Source: Spirochaetota bacterium (GTDB taxonomy: Bacteria; Spirochaetota; UBA4802; UB4802). From it: a stretch of 7,225 bases of DNA. This document shows, piece after piece, positions 7,134-7,225 of the stretch; position 1 is the stretch's first letter; every line of letters begins with the position of its first letter. The position numbers and the translations under genes are program-made. Under the pieces are notes generated by a model. It saw only the letters and a list, made by a program, of their open reading frames with translations, was not told the origin of the DNA and ran no database searches. The stretch lies in contig JAKPOE010000011.1 of NCBI GenBank assembly GCA_029548025.1, positions 1 through 7,225 on the forward strand, read 5' to 3'.

Positions 7134-7225
7134 TTAGTTAAAATATTGGTCTATTTTGCTAATAATTAGTTTCGCTCTTTCTTCAATGAATTCTTTAAAC
7201 TTGTCTTCTTCCCATAATGTTTCAT
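7134..7225 (-). CDS. C-terminal end of an unrecognised protein, partial at window edge
   Basis: The last 29 codons of a minus-strand gene are seen, ending in TAA at 7136-7134. The peptide starts ETLWEEDKFKEF and continues IEERAKLIISKIDQYFN. It is charged and looks like a C-terminal amphipathic helix. Endings of this style occur in several endonuclease-like families, but the piece is too short to assign. Its stop lies 19 bases from the attC-like hairpin, consistent with a cassette gene. An ATG at 7225 in another frame gives only a 19-residue product and is not favoured. Confidence 0.45.
   Translation of the reverse strand, partial: ETLWEEDKFKEFIEERAKLIISKIDQYFN

Noticed and set aside
7166..7225. 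Short frame starting at the ATG at 7225
   Set aside because: It gives only 19 residues; the neighbouring frame that runs off the edge looks more like a real protein end.

Overview
This 7.2-kb window looks like an accessory stretch of a moderately AT-rich bacterial chromosome. Almost every gene reads on the minus strand. Nothing identifies the species. A spirochaete or a similar bacterium would fit an integron-like site beside a REP-associated transposase, but that is a guess. No rRNA, tRNA or CRISPR array was seen.

Region by region in plus coordinates: (1) 1-674 (-) is the first 224 codons of an NAD(P)-dependent epimerase/dehydratase that runs off the window edge. (2) About 830-2030 is a REP-associated tyrosine transposase (RAYT, Y1/HUH family) island. 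It holds one plus-strand transposase gene (1395-1994) and eight same-direction copies of GCTCTGACCC or a close variant: six upstream in three pairs about 45 bp apart, one inside the transposase coding sequence and one just after it. A possible coding remnant lies on the minus strand at 833-1018. (3) 2091-4152 (-) is a two-gene, overlapping operon: a class I isoprenoid-synthase-like protein with an unusual first Asp motif, then a radical SAM protein with a degenerate SPASM/twitch C-terminus. (4) 4274-5674 (-) is an IS1182-type transposase that lacks its N-terminus. (5) 5684-6867 (-) is a very AT-rich gamma-type adenine DNA methyltransferase. It has a good promoter and ribosome binding site but is split by a one-base frameshift inside catalytic motif IV (NPPY). 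(6) 7062-7115 is an attC-like imperfect hairpin with a core GTTAGGC, placed just after the stop of a partial minus-strand gene (7134-7225). This suggests that the methyltransferase block arrived as integron-type cassettes.

The most interesting item is the isoprenoid-synthase/radical-SAM pair. The genes overlap by 14 bp, so they are probably made together and act on one substrate or pathway, for example a prenylated peptide or a small terpenoid. No substrate peptide gene is visible nearby. The epimerase faces the same way and may once have been in the same operon, now separated by the RAYT island. The rest of the window is mobile or decaying DNA: a truncated IS, a frameshifted methyltransferase and cassette remains.
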